DNA of 64,000 nucleotides, from contig NC_089392.1 in assembly GCF_003171515.1 (NCBI RefSeq), positions 2,356,001 through 2,420,000 of the forward strand, written 5' to 3'. The notes beneath the pieces are model-generated. The model saw only the letters and a program-made list of their open reading frames with translations. It ran no database searches and was not told where the DNA came from. The position numbers and the translations under genes were made by a program. Positions 1 to 12,152 of the stretch are shown piece by piece. Numbering within the stretch: the first letter of the stretch is position 1; the number at the start of each line of letters is the position of its first letter. Source of the DNA: Pyrenophora tritici-repentis (lineage: Eukaryota; Ascomycota; Dothideomycetes; Pleosporales; Pleosporaceae).

Positions 1-940
1 AGTGTTTTCCGGCTGGCATCCAACAATTGTTGTGAGCTTCACAGACGCAAAAGGATGAACAGGCTGAAGCGGTGGATACGTAAAGTAGGACGAGTGCGGG
101 CGTTAACAGCTTCATCGTTGCCGAAGTCGTTAGTTTGTGTTCAAATCTCTTACAAATAATAGGACTTTGGGCTTAGGATTAGACGGCTGGGAGTAGGTGG
201 TTGTGGCCGTAAGTGAGATAGTGAGTCGCAGAACAAGATAGGGGAACTTGGTGACTAGATACTCAAATGCCGCTTCTGGAATTCTGCGCTAGCTTGAGGA
301 CAACAGGGCCGAACTGTATATCATGATCTGATGGTGGTAAGACCATCGTGTAGACAAATTGACTCTGTAATTGGAAAGGCAGCGCGCCCACAAATCCGTG
401 TTCTACAGCCAATAAAAAAGTAGTAAGGTGTTGGTACAGTCAGCAATACTATAACGTTTCATCCAAATTTCGTGTTGTGTTGTGTCGATCGGCCATCGGC
501 CCGTACAATGGCAGTTTCCGCGAAATGGCAGGTCAGACGTTACGGCGGCGAGAGTGTTGCAGTGAATGCAATAAATTAAAGTGTAACCGCGCGAGGCAGT
601 AATCAGAGTATATTGTGTGTGTTCTCTGTTGTTGTGCTCACCTTTTTTGAAGGCAGCAGCAGGGTCTATTTACATGACGTATCACCATCACGTGGCACAC
701 GTGATCCGCTTCTCCTCATAACCGCCACAGAGAGTTTGTTACGAACTTGCCACACGATCTTGAGGTGCACGAAAGTTCCGCAAATTCCCTGCTTATCAAG
801 GCCACTGATCGTGGTGGTAGTGGGAGCATTTTACGCCACTGAGTACGAGATACATGGAATGTTCACTCCACTAACTAAGCAATTTGGTCTTGGTATCCCT
901 GCGACTATCTCGCCAGAGCTCTCTATGATACGACCCATCA
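1..940. other. intergenic, no gene seen
   Basis: I see no open frame with recognisable protein content, no splice-linked exons and no RNA gene. It lies downstream of the GMC oxidoreductase gene, which is transcribed toward it. The longest frame here (about 613-972, +) begins at TTG and reads antisense into the end of that gene, so it is not supported. Confidence 0.5.
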
Positions 941-3065
941 CTAACAATTGTATCCTTCGATCTCGGCTGTAAGCCTTAAGAAGCTATTTCTTCTTCCCTT
1001 GACCATGGCATCTTCTTTGATGATCTGCGCCGCACCCTCTCCGATTCCATATGCCACCATCTGCGTATGCCCATTATTGACTTTGGGCACCGAGGATACA
1101 TCGGCCACGCGCAGATTCCTCACACCACGCACACGTAGGCGCGAATCCAGAACAGCGTTCTTGTCATCAGGGGCGCCCATCGCGCAGGTGCCAGATGCAT
1201 GGTAGCCTGAGAGCATTAGTTACGGTCGATGCGAACAACTGAACAAGACATACAAGTTGTAGCATGTTTTCTAACATGCGGTTCCCAATCTTCCCTCTTG
1301 GTATACGTGTGATGTGTCAGATCCGGCGGCCAACTTCCCTTGATAACATCTTTTGTCGCCGAGCCCTTCATTACTATCTCATTCGCAAACCGACACCCCT
1401 CGCTCATGACCAGCATATCCAGCGGATCATCCAGGTACTTGTGGTCCACAATTGGGTTCTGTAGCGGATCTGCAGACGCTAGTTTCACGCTGCCTCTGCT
1501 ATGCTGGTTGAACAGCAACGCGCACATGGCGAAAACGTGCTTGTGGTCGACAGGAAAGTCGTCGTATTGTTTGGGTCCACCATAGAGTTCTGTGTTCCAG
1601 ATTTCGATGTTGGGTTGGCCCGGGGTCAGGCCCATCGGGTCGCGGCCGGGTTCTCGAGGTGCGCTTTTCCAGAGCTCAGAGTCGCTGAGACGATCATCTA
1701 GGCGGGCGTAACCGAAGATACCGAACGGGAAGGTGGAGAGGATGCCGGACCTGTTCTCTTGGTAGAGCTGGTAGGTTGAGGCTATAGCGTTGTCGTGGTA
1801 GACTAGGTGGTCATTCGTGAGATTTGGCTCTGAGACTTCGTAGAAGATGAAGCATAGCTGTCAAAGTTGTTAGTCAGTGGTTCAGTTGCGGATCATTAGT
1901 GCGAGATCGATGGAGACTTACGACATGGTCCATTAAGTTGCCGCCCACACCAGGTAGGTCAACAAAACATTCGATGTTGTGCTTCTCCAGTTCTTCCTTC
2001 GGCCCAAGTCCCGAGCGCATCAGGATTGGAGGACTGCAATAAGCTCCTGCGGCGACAACAACCTCTTTCCTGGCCTGATACTCAACCTTCTTGCCAGCTT
2101 TTGTAATGGCAGCGACACCCGTTACAATCATTTCACCGTTAGCTTGGGCTAAAAGAATTTTGTCGACTGTGACCTCTGTCTTGATCGTAATGTTCGCTCT
2201 TCGAAACTCCTTAGTAATGAAATCTGCGGCAGTCGTCCTGATGCCTTGGTGTACTGTCCTCGGTACATGACCGCATCCGTGAGCGGTCTCGCCCGTAGAG
2301 AACATATCAGGGTGATAATGAAGGCTTGCTTCAATGCAACTCTCTTTGACGAGTTCAGAGATTGGTGCCAGATCGTGGGGCTCGATATGCAGAGGCCCCG
2401 CGGTGCCATGGACGGACATATCGGCTTCATGCCACTCTTTTGCGTGGAAGGTTTCAGCCTGCAATCAATGTTAGCAAATGGAACTAAAACTTCAAGATGT
2501 TGTAGTCGCAGCATGTTACCCTCTTCATATATTCAAACATCTTGTCACCAGTCCACTCATCCAAGCCCCAGTCATCATAGTCCTGCTTGGTGCCGCGTAT
2601 GCACACTGTCCCATTGACGCCGCTGGATCCTCCCAAAAAGCGTCCTCTGCTAACCTTGACTTGCCGGCCGTCTACCTTGTCCATTGGTTCCGTTATGATG
2701 TTCCAATCTGTTTCGCTGTCGAAGTTCTTGCTCCATCTGTGACATTACTAAATATTCGTTGGGCATCGGAACATCAACCTACCCTCCAGCCATGTGCACA
2801 TTTTCGAGATTTGCATTATCAGGGCCCGCTTCTAGTACCAAGATCCTGGCGTTGAGGTTTTGGGCAAGGCGACCGGCTATTACGCAGCCAGATGTACCAC
2901 TAGCAAGCACATGTCAGAACGAGATCATATAGATAGCATGCAAGTAATAGTCTCCGATATATGGAATGAAGCGTTGGATGCAATACGAGCGACTTACCCG
3001 CAGATGATATAGTCGTAGGTCTCTGCAGGGTCCACCGAATCGACACGTTCCAGATCTGGGGCCAT
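941..3065 (-). CDS. GMC-family FAD-dependent oxidoreductase (alcohol/choline oxidase-like)
   Basis: Likely oxidises an alcohol-type substrate with a bound FAD. My spliced model has six exons: 3065-2998, 2899-2783, 2736-2520, 2458-1922, 1857-1254 and 1206-941. Their total length is a multiple of three and gives about 602 residues, normal for the family. The N-terminal Rossmann motif YDYIICGGTSGCVIAGRLA is split by intron 1 and is followed by VLEAGPDN. GRFLGGSSGVNGTVCIRG matches the first GMC signature and GAYCSPPILMRSGLGP the second. The C-terminal active site shows HASGTCAMG and NNGHTQMVAYGIGE, so the catalytic His/Asn pair is present. There is no clear signal peptide, so it is probably intracellular. 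The substrate cannot be told from sequence alone. All introns keep frame and no lesion is visible. Confidence 0.9.
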
Positions 3066-4177
3066 GGCTGTGGAATCGTATGCTCAGGTACTTGAAGAGA
3101 TAGAAAGATAATGTGAAAGAGGGGTTCCCTTTGGAAGGAAAGCCACGATATGTTCTCTTTTTATGCTCAACTGCCCAGCTGGGAACGGAATAAGGCCGCA
3201 CTCAAAAATCGACACATACGGTGCAGTGCAGGCGTAGGCCAACAAAGCAAAGCTGCGGACGCAGTTAGTTCTGGCATAGATGTTCAGCTCTCCAAAATTT
3301 ACAAACCAATAAGACAAAATGGAAATCGCATCGTGGTCAGCTCACTGCGTCTATGGGTGAAATCATCACTCCACAGCGTAGCTTCCCGGTGACGGAATCA
3401 CTCCGGATGCTTTCACGGCTCAGTAAGCTAGGGTCTTCCCCAGGTCTCGTTTCGTCTATGTCGGCGCATCTAGGAGCTGTATATCATTGTAGCTTCGATC
3501 GTGACGAATAGAAGTAACGGACCCGATGTTAAGCTTCTGCAGTGTCTCCCCCGCCTCGGTGGAGTGATGCGGGGTACCGGAACACCACGCCTCAGAGAGA
3601 CCACCTCGGAAGACTCCGGCATGCGAAAAACACCACCAGAAACTGTAGTACGCGACTAACATGCATTCATGCAGCTTAGTCATAGAAGAACAAACGGGGG
3701 ACGCTTTGATGTTTAGATTATCGCTGTCCAGACACTCCTTAGATTGTATCAACTACGGTCGAGAACGATAATTAATATATTATACGGGATCCATTTCCAC
3801 GCTAGCTACACTAGGGTTAGATGGGAGTTTCACTAACTATGAAGGACATGCAATCCATGTATAGCGCAAGATGAGAAGTAAGCAGAACCACTTTGGAAAG
3901 TAATGCTTAGAACATGTCTAGACTGCTAGCTCTTCGATCGAAGAGCGAGCATTGACATCTAATTTGGGGGGTCAATGAACGTTTAGACAAATTGTAGAAC
4001 TAAGAGGCGGTGCACCACAACTAACACCTGAAACGACCAACTTTAAGAAAGGCCTACAAAAACAGTCAGCTTTCACAGTACTTACCACTCGTACTCCTGG
4101 AAATATGGGTCTAGGAAACAGATCGAGCGCAGGATCGTATCTGACATATGGGGAGCTATTCCATAGCGCACTAGACG
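3066..4177. other. intergenic; 5' region of the GMC gene, no gene seen
   Basis: The part nearest 3065 is the presumed promoter of the leftward GMC gene. Short frames in 3084-3752 have no recognisable domains or supporting splice structure. The stretch ends at the 8-bp target duplication (ACTAGACG, 4170-4177) of the MITE that follows. Confidence 0.4.
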
Positions 4178-4305
4178 CAGACTTGTCAACAATCAATCGA
4201 TCGACATGATTGATTCCTATATAGGTTAAAGAATTACTTCATTAGGTAGCCTTTAGCCTAGATAGGAATCAATCATGCCGATCTGATTGATTGTTGACAA
4301 GTCTG
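4178..4305. mobile_element. MITE-1, 128 bp, hAT-like, non-autonomous
   Basis: The terminal inverted repeats begin CAGACTTGTCAACAATCAAT and continue for about 49 bp with two mismatches and one indel. They are flanked by a perfect 8-bp duplication ACTAGACG (4170-4177 and 4306-4313). The 8-bp duplication and the CAG start are typical of hAT elements. The element is too short to encode a protein and should fold into a long hairpin. It shares the GTCAACAA end motif and an internal CCTAGATAGG-type block with the MITEs at 59663 and 60077. Confidence 0.9.
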
Positions 4306-4690
4306 ACTAGACGGGTCGCTGCGCACTACATAAAGCTGACGCCTATAGACGAAGCCTATAAGCGCTGTGCTGAACGGGGCTGAGCTTTATACCATGTTCC
4401 CTCCTTGCTGGGATATTAGAGCTCACTGACGATGGGTGATGCCTGGTAAATCTACCCTATTCGGATGTGCTATGAAAAAGTTCAAGCCACGGCGGATGCC
4501 GTTAATTCGTGTCCGTATCGTTGAATCAGAGGCGCAAGACTCCCTTCGGTAGAATCGCACTAAGAAACTGATTATAAGAACACTGGAGGCTGTCGTCGTT
4601 TTAGAAGCATATCAAACACTCTATTACTTCTTTATCACTACGAAATCTACACAATACCCTCATCCCCGTCAAATAAACACTCATTCCACA

Positions 4691-4991
4691 ATGAAGGCGA
4701 CTTTTTACTTTGCAGCAGTGGCCTTTTTCGCCCCATCTGTGCTCGGCCACTGTATTGTGACTGGCAATAACAGTGCCTGCAAGATAACCTACGCCGTAAG
4801 TAGCCTTGATCGTCAATGGAAGATCTGGACATTGTACTAAAACTACCCTGATAGTGCGATAATGGGACTTTGCCTCCACGAATTTGCGGTAAGTACCTAC
4901 CGAATTAAAGGTGTTCGTATACTGGGTCGCTAACAGAACTGTGATTATAGACCTGATCGAAAATGGAGGTACTACCTACTGTTGCAACTAA
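4691..4991 (+). CDS. small cysteine-rich secreted protein, 59 aa, three exons
   Basis: No long open frame marks this gene. The exons are 4691-4795, 4855-4888 and 4951-4991, 180 nt including a TAA stop. Intron 1 (4796-4854) starts GTAAGT and has TACTAAA before its AG. Intron 2 (4889-4950) starts GTAAGT and has GCTAACA before its AG. Residues 1-19 form a signal peptide (MKATFYFAAVAFFAPSVLG). The mature part of about 40 residues has six cysteines ending in a CC pair, enough for three disulfides. Size, secretion and cysteine content fit the class of fungal secreted effector-like or antimicrobial proteins. No named family is recognised and no activity should be assumed. It lies about 400 bp past MITE-1. 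Confidence 0.75.
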
Positions 4992-5342
4992 GTTCCGCAC
5001 AAAAGGTTCCTCGAGTTTGATGCCTGAAGGAGGACAGGAGAGAGAACACAGAGTGGTGGATACAGGTTCTACAGCGAAGCATTCGGCAAAAACATAGGAG
5101 ACCATCTCTATAACTAAACAGCTTACTTGTATTACTGCGCTGTTATTCGTGTGAGAGGGCTTGTGCAACTAATGCTCCTTTATGGTACGCTTCGGATGCA
5201 TCCGTATGTTGGTACCAGTAGGCTCTACTGCAATACTCTAAAACTCTTTCTTGGATAGAGGTTTTATCTGTGATCATGTTTCTAGACTACCAATTTAATA
5301 TCTGCGCTACCATTGGATAGTCAAAAACTCTTTCAAAACTCG
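4992..5342. other. intergenic, convergent 3' regions, no gene seen
   Basis: This lies between the stop of the rightward small secreted-protein gene and the stop of the leftward membrane-protein gene, so it probably holds both terminators. No coding potential or repeat is apparent. Confidence 0.4.
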
Positions 5343-6271
5343 TCAGATGCGCGTCTCGTTGCTACGACCATCGGTGATGCGTGTTACCACATGTCCGAGC
5401 TCTGAAACAGACCCAGAAGCATGGAGCTCGTGCACTTGACTTTCCTGTCCGGGAAGCTGTTGTACATTTTGTCCATCAAGATTATATTGGTAAACCTCTT
5501 TACTGGGTGGTCTCGGAAGGTCACTGTATGGCGGCGCGATAGCCCTAGCCTGCCTTCGCCATCGCATTGCTTTTGCGATGAAAATACCCATCGCTATCAC
5601 TGTGATAGCTCCAAGTACTGCACCAACTCCGATCCCAGCTTTTGCACCAGTAGAAAGACCATTGTTCCCAACAGGTATGGTCGAGTTATGAGTGCTCGAT
5701 GAAGACATGGATGATCCCTGACTTGTAGCAGTTGGCATTGAGTCGCTAGGAGAACTTGAGAGAACCGTAGTGGTGGGTAACGGATCGCCGAATCGAGCCG
5801 CAACGGTGTATCTCGTGATATTCCGGCCATCAGCGCAACAGTTTTTGGTAGGTCCGCAGCACCAAATTAAGGACTCAGCAGTCCCATCACAGGGCTGTAC
5901 ACGTATATCAATGCTTCTTTGCTCTTCGTCCTACTTGGTGTAAGTATTTGCTTTCATATATGGGGTAACTCAAAAAGATTTACCTCTGTTGAGCATATCT
6001 CCTGACACCCGCCCTCCGTCCAATCCTGCTTGGTACATGACTCACGCCAGAAGTTTGTGTCTACCGTATTCCTGCACAGTCCATTTGGTAGACACTCGTC
6101 CCATGACGCGCAGCAGATTGTGCTGAGGGGATTGGAAGGGTCGATGCTGCAGGGTACGTAATTGTTGTTTGGATTCTCCGTGCCATTGCGCCAAAAGCAG
6201 CCTGATGCTGCGCATTGCAGAAATACGATGCTAGAAAAACAAAGTAACAGGGGGATTCGACAAGACATCAT
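5343..6271 (-). CDS. cysteine-rich secreted ectodomain with single C-terminal transmembrane helix
   Basis: Two exons (6271-5984 and 5930-5343; intron 5931-5983, GTAAAT...TAG) encode about 291 residues. An N-terminal signal peptide is followed by a cysteine-rich region (GCFWRNGTENP, ICCASWDECLPNGLCRN, IWCCGPTKNCCADG). A Ser/Thr-rich stalk comes next, then a hydrophobic helix (AGIGVGAVLGAITVIAMGIFI) and a basic cytoplasmic stop (RWRRQAR). This layout is common in fungal wall-facing membrane proteins of unknown function; the CC...NGLC pattern recurs in that group. The start was taken at the first of two adjacent ATGs that put the signal peptide at the N terminus; an upstream in-frame ATG at 6340 would bury it. 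A sensor or wall-anchoring role is only an inference. Confidence 0.8.
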
Positions 6272-6960
6272 AGTAATACAAGGTTGAAAAAGACAGGAAA
6301 GAGGACACAGTACATTATATAGCTCTCCCAAAGTGTACATGAGCTTACCACCGTTTCATCGCTTGGGGGCCAGCCAATGGGCCCATTTGGGGTGCACAAA
6401 GGCCAGCGTTGGCACAACGGTCACCAAAAGAGCACGTTCTAACTTAACCAGGCCCAGCTGAACTTGCGCAGTGAGCGAGAGCTGCCAAGCTACTCAGCCC
6501 TGTATCAGGACAATCAGTATGGACGTTGGTTGGCGAGAGCGGTTACACGCAAAGATTTAGCTCGCGGTAAGAATACGCCCCAGCCAAAACTGGAATGATA
6601 ACCCCCTGATCAGCTCAGTGTCTCTAATGATATTCAATAAGGCGCAGCGACGACCGTATAAGTTGCCACCCGGCGGCTCGACGTTCAACGCGACTCGCTA
6701 AGATGTTTTGTATGTGTCAACAGCAAAATAATCGAACACCCTCGTGTCAACCAAATTTAGCTATATCGGTAGCGATATCGTGACCACCAGCTGATGCGCA
6801 AGTCAACACGGCCTTGTTGTTATGTAAAGTGCTGTAACGTGGCTGCCTTGCGCGATGTGGGTACGCATCATCGGAATCTTGCTAGTTAAGCACAGCGACC
6901 CAAGAGTATTCCACGATGCTGACAATAAATTTCTACATCCCACTCCTAGACCTTTAAATC
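6272..6960. other. intergenic, no gene seen
   Basis: It contains the upstream region of the leftward membrane-protein gene and the 3' flank of the beta-helix gene. No convincing frame, repeat or RNA signature was found. Confidence 0.4.
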
Positions 6961-8028
6961 TCAAGTACAAATCGTTCTTGCGCCATTTCCACTAAGACTC
7001 CACTTGGTCTTGTTGGCAGTGCAAGGACTCTCCCTAACGGTCGTTCCATCAACCCTCAGCGCAATCGCAATATCCTTGCTATTTGCAAACTCTGTCCGCG
7101 CCGCCAATCTCACCTCACCACCACCGCTCACAGTTCCAGCCTTGATGTTGACATTGTAGCAGTTTTCGATGAGAATGGCATTGTTGCCCGTGTTCGCGAC
7201 GTCGATGGTGCCGATTTGCGCACCGCCAGAGGCGGACACGCAAAAGATGCCACGACCACCACCGCGCGCCTTGACACGATCGACGAAAATATTGGTGTTG
7301 TATGCGCCGTTCAACTTTCCGGCCTCATTGGCGAAGCGGAGGGCGGCGTAGCCGGTACCTGAACCACAATTGTCACAGTCTACCGAGCCGACCTTTGCAT
7401 TGGTGACCTTTTGAAGCAACAGGCCGCATTCGCCAACGTTCTTGCCAATCACGGAGCCGATGGTGAGTTGGTCAATGTTCCACGTCTCGATACAGTGCGA
7501 TGAGCCGCCTACGCAGGTGACGGTACCGATTTGCACGTTTGTGTTTGCTGCACGGTCGCGATCAAAGCGAATTCCGATTCCGTCTTTGAGGTTGAAGTTG
7601 ATGGTGCCTAGAGTGAGGTCCTTTGTGCCGGAGAAACGAAGTCCAAAATACGCAGAACCTGCCATGGTGAGGTAAGGGATCTTGACACCAGATTGGTTCG
7701 TAACCTCGATGTTGCCAGATGCGGACTTCGTCGCGACAGTAATGGTACCACAGCCCTCGAATGTCTTGCCACTCGTGATGGTCAAGGTGTTGGCACCGAT
7801 GTTACCGGAAGCCATGACCGAAACGCGTTGACCACTGCTGATTCCGTTGATGGCAGTCTGGATGGCTAGGCGGTAGTCAGAGCCAGTATAGAGTGTGGTG
7901 GATCCTTTGGTGGCAGTATAACTGCTCCCCGAGCCAGTCACTTTCGCGTCGGGAGTACCAGAACCGCATTGCGCAGAGACCAAAGAGGCAAGTGCCAGCA
8001 CGGCAGTGAGGCCAGCGATTTGAACCAT
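6961..8028 (-). CDS. secreted right-handed parallel beta-helix (pectin-lyase-fold) protein
   Basis: An intronless frame of 355 residues starts with signal peptide MVQIAGLTAVLALASLVSAQ. The body is built of short strands with repeated patterns such as G-T-I, V-G-x-V and N-x-x-I, as in GTINFNLKDGIGIRFD, IGTVTCVGGSSHCIETW, IGSVIGKNVGECGLLLQKV and IGTIDVANTGNNAILIENC. This rhythm is that of a right-handed parallel beta-helix, the fold of pectate lyases, polygalacturonases and related carbohydrate-active proteins. I do not see the GH28 catalytic signature, so the substrate is open. Cysteines in the body and near the C terminus suggest disulfides. It probably acts outside the cell on polysaccharide. 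Confidence 0.75.
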   Translation of the reverse strand: MVQIAGLTAVLALASLVSAQCGSGTPDAKVTGSGSSYTATKGSTTLYTGSDYRLAIQTAINGISSGQRVSVMASGNIGANTLTITSGKTFEGCGTITVATKSASGNIEVTNQSGVKIPYLTMAGSAYFGLRFSGTKDLTLGTINFNLKDGIGIRFDRDRAANTNVQIGTVTCVGGSSHCIETWNIDQLTIGSVIGKNVGECGLLLQKVTNAKVGSVDCDNCGSGTGYAALRFANEAGKLNGAYNTNIFVDRVKARGGGRGIFCVSASGGAQIGTIDVANTGNNAILIENCYNVNIKAGTVSGGGEVRLAARTEFANSKDIAIALRVDGTTVRESPCTANKTKWSLSGNGARTICT

Positions 8029-8706
8029 GGCCGAGAATTGCTAATGGTGAAATCGAGAGAAAGAACGATAGCCGTGGGATATGATCAGACGGACATGCCA
8101 CGGCTTTTCTTCTTTCTCCTTGGGGTCCTCCAAGCCTCATATATGGCTATTCTCCACCACCTGATGCTCATATAAAGTTTGGAATATATTATCCTAGCAA
8201 GTGTCAACAGAATTGGATACGATTTGCTGGCTTATCGGGCGCAGCTCTCCCGCGAATATGGTGTTTTCGGTATTCCGTCAACACCATGTTTTGTTATCCA
8301 CCAATGATAAAGTAGACCCCACAGCGGATCTATGTGTTAGTGTCCACGACGCTAACGTTTCATGCCAAGCATCTTGAGATTGTCCCTTCTCGGCAGAACG
8401 ACATCCTGAATGCCGATTTGTAGGGCCAATTCGCTCTGGAAAAATGCGGTGAGAACCGTAGATTATTCCAGACGATTTCCTATTCGTGTATGCGAATATT
8501 AACCTCACTAACCTCGCTATATCTGAGACCGCAACTTTATTTTCACAATCAAGATGATCGTCTGGGGTACATATCCGTGCATCAACAGCCATTGGCAATG
8601 AACAATTGTTTCTACCCCTCACGTCTTGGCATACAATTTCTCCGCCCATTACCAGTGTATCCATCCTGCCACCAAGTCGCACAGCACGCGGAGTTTGTTT
8701 ACGAAC
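8029..8706. other. intergenic, no gene seen
   Basis: This is upstream sequence of the beta-helix gene plus the 3' flank of the CYP505 gene. A 134-residue antisense frame at 8278-8682 has no recognisable domain and is not supported. Confidence 0.4.
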
Positions 8707-11700
8707 TCACTCAAACACATCGCTGACATACCTATCCTCCTTGACCTTCTCTAGCCACTTCTGGGCATCATCTTCCGTCTTACCTGGAAATGTGTCCATG
8801 TAGATCTTCATGCAGATCTCTGCAGTGCTCTTCGCCAATTTACTTGCACTGCCACAGATGAAGATCTTGGCACCGTGTTCTCCAAACAACTGGGCCAACT
8901 CCTTGCGCTCATCCCACATACGATCAGGCACGCGTTGGGCCTTCTGTCCCTCAGGCGCGACTTTGGAGAAGCATCCGCGCACACTAACGACGCCATCTGC
9001 TTCCCATTGCGCCAGTTCGTCCGCGTAGATGAAATCCTTTTCGTGGTGGCGGCAGCCAAAGTACAGGATTGCTGGGCCAACGGTGGCATTGCGGGCCTTC
9101 TTGATAACCGCTCGCTCTTGGATGAAGCCGCGCATGGGGGCTAGACCAGAACCCGCGCAGATCATGATGATAGGTACTGTGGGATCCAGTGGCAGATGGA
9201 AGTTTACGTTCGTTGGGCGTGTAAAGCAACGGACCTTTTCACCAGGCTCTTGTCTAGCAAGGTATGTAGATGCGGCGCCGCGGAACTGACGGCCACCTCC
9301 ACTCCATGCGGCTTCTTCGTGTACATCATACGTCAATGAGGCTGTCAGGCGCTGCGTGTTGGTGCCATCGGGCTTCTGTGTGAATTCGATGTTGGCGATC
9401 GGTGAGGACGAGATGCTGTATTGACGGGGTGAGAGGGGCTTTAGCGAGTCGAGATAAGTAGCAAAGTCGAGCTGGCAGTCTGGGTAGTCCTCAAGGATGT
9501 CCAGGATGCTGTAACGCTTTGAGATGACATCTCTTTTGTACACCTCATCTGTTGCGAGCTCCAACAACTTGCCCCGCTTGTTTTCGGATGTCGCTTCTGC
9601 GAGCGTTTCGAGTTGCTTCTGCGAAATGGGTGTGCTCAACTCCACACGCGTCATGAGCAGGTCAAAGACGGATATGGGCGAATCGGTAGCGATGAAGCTC
9701 TTGTTGGTTCCAGTAACGATAATGTTGTCGTCGGGCGCGAGATCGAAGCGTTTCATGATACGCCTCACATTCGTGATGCTGTTTAGCGGTAAAATAACCA
9801 TATAGTCGCCGGATCGGTACGATGTCCCAGCGGGAAGTTCGATCTCCATATGCTTCTTTGCAAGGCCAACCTCACCACAGCCCAAGTCTTTGTTGACCTT
9901 GACTTCTCCGTAGCCAATGTCGCTACCACCGAGATACGTCGCGAACTTTGGGGGTGTTATCGCAACCTGAACCTGTCCACCAAGAACTTCAACAGTCGTA
10001 CCGCTCGATTTGCGGAGATCATTCCACATCTGCTCGGACCATTTCTCCCAAGGACCCATAATGTCTTCTTTCACATTGACAAGGCCGGTCTCGGTGAACC
10101 TCTTTGCACCCATTTTCTCGAACAAATCGTCTGTCAGCTTTGGGATCCGATGGTAAGTGTGAGTCCAGTCGCTGTTGCCGACACCAAAGATGGCGTATTG
10201 CACACCTTCAAGTTGCTTGGAGTTCGCATTGCCCTCCAACCATGCAGTGAACTTCTTGGCATTGTCGGCTGGCTTCCCCTCATAGGAGGGCTCAATGATG
10301 ACTATCGGCTGGTCCTTCGGAATATGTTCAGTGGCAGAGTCTAAGCTGGCTATGTTGGCTTTGAAACCGAAGCGAGATGCATTCGTCTCAAGGTCTTCCG
10401 CGTAAGACTTGCATGTACCTGCATTTGAGCCGTACAGTACAGTGATTGGTTTCGCATCCCGGGCGGGGGTCTGCTCTCCATTACTTGGATTGGATTTCTC
10501 CGCGCCTGCTTTTTGGGAGGGAACATTTTGCCCCACCCCGCCTAGGCCGGCCATAGTTCGGCCAGGTCGCCTGCGAACTTTGATCTTCAGGTCCTTGGGC
10601 TTCTGCGTTATGGTAACGGAGACGTCTAGAAGGCAATAAGCATTACTGCAGTTGAAGGGCGTACATATACTCACGGAGCTGATAAGCAGGATCTGCCAAC
10701 TCGACCTGGAACTTCTGTATTATGAGAGCGACGACCATTATCATCTCTTGCTCAGCAAAGGTTCTACCGATACAGGCTCGCATTCCGTCTCCGAAGGCCT
10801 TCCAGGCGTTTGGAGGCAGGCTCTCCCACCCACCGTTGAGGAACCTGTCCGGTCGAAACACTTCAGCATCTTCGCCCCAAACCTTTGGGTCGTGATGTAG
10901 TCCACGAAGATTCATGAGAACGTGGTCCTCGGGCTGTACCTGATATTTACCCTTGTGCGTATTAGTCTGATAGTATCACAAAAGAGATTAAACTTACGGC
11001 AATCTTCGTTGGCTTCAAAGAATGCTTCGTAGTAAGTGCAATAGGGCCAAGGAACCTCAAAGCCTCATATATAGCGAACTTGATATAGACAAGCTGCGAG
11101 ATGTGCTTCGCCTCCAGGGGACCGTCGCCAAGAACCTCATCAACTTCGGCCTGGGCTTTGAGATACGTTTCTGGATTCTTGAGCAAGTGGTAGAACAGGA
11201 ACCCTAAAGTTCCGCTTGTAGTCTCATGGCCCGCGACCAGAAACGTCACCATGTTGTATCGGACGAGCTCATTAGACATTTTCTCACCAGTCTCTTTGTC
11301 AACTCCTTCCAACATAGGATTGAGAAGATCCTTGGCATCTGGTTGCGGGTGTGCGATGCGATCGGCGATGATGTGGTCACATAAATCATGCATCTTCTTC
11401 ACGTTCTCCTGGCGATTAGCTTCAGCAAAGACGCGCAGTTTGTTCTCAATCGCTGTGCGGCTGCTTCGTTTTCCAGATTCCATCAAAACTTCAACCATCT
11501 GGTCAATGAATGGGTTCGCATGGTCAGAGTAGAAGTTGTTGAATCGATATCCGAATGCGCATAAGCCGATCATATCAAACGTAAGTCTATGTATGTCAGC
11601 GAGACACAGATGGATGCAAGTGCCTAACATGGTGTACCGTGTGAAGTCGTCGCTACACAGTATTTCGTGCTCTGGACCAAACCGATCCCATCGAAGCAAC

Positions 11701-12152
11701 ATTTGTGTCGCGATATCCATCATATCATCGAACATCTTGCGGATGCCCATTGGGCCAAACACCGGCATGAGCAAACGATGCGCCACGCCCCAAGCCTAGC
11801 AATGTGTTCAATACAGCGATATACCGCATTTACGGTTTCAGCTCACCTTCTCCCCAGGGTAGGCTGTGAATAGCCCATTGCCAGTCAGAGCGCGAACCTC
11901 CTCGAGCGTTGCATTTATGGGCTTCTCGAACCGTTCCGCATCACAGACATCGTTTATCGTGTCGTATGAGGAAACAACAACGACCTTGCCCTTACGACCT
12001 GGTAGATCGAGCTGATAAATCTCGCCATATATGTCCGCAAGCCGTTGGAAGGAGCTTGGCACATTGGTCGGGTCTATCTCCGAGAGGTTGCCGATGAACA
12101 GTGAGGGTGGAGGCTGAGGGATTGGAACGGATTCTGTTGTTTGTGAAGCCAT
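8707..12152 (-). CDS. self-sufficient cytochrome P450-reductase fusion (CYP505 / P450foxy-like fatty-acid hydroxylase)
   Basis: One gene in five exons (12152-11847, 11795-11629, 11586-10998, 10951-10675 and 10625-8707), about 1085 residues, the usual length for CYP505. The P450 half has an I-helix FLVAGHETTSGTLGF, an EALR K-helix and the haem loop FGDGMRACIGRTFAEQE. The reductase half begins around residue 480 with an FMN-binding flavodoxin segment (ITVLYGSNAGTCKSYAEDL). It continues with FAD-domain RQYSISSSP and NADPH-domain ICAGSGLAPMRGFIQERA, ending YVSDVFE. Family members hydroxylate fatty acids near the omega end using NADPH without a separate reductase. There is no membrane anchor, as expected for a soluble fusion. 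All four introns (42-51 bp) keep frame and all key residues are present. Confidence 0.95.

Noticed and set aside
613..972. 119-residue frame on the + strand
   Set aside because: It starts at TTG, reads antisense over the end of the GMC gene and has no recognisable domain.
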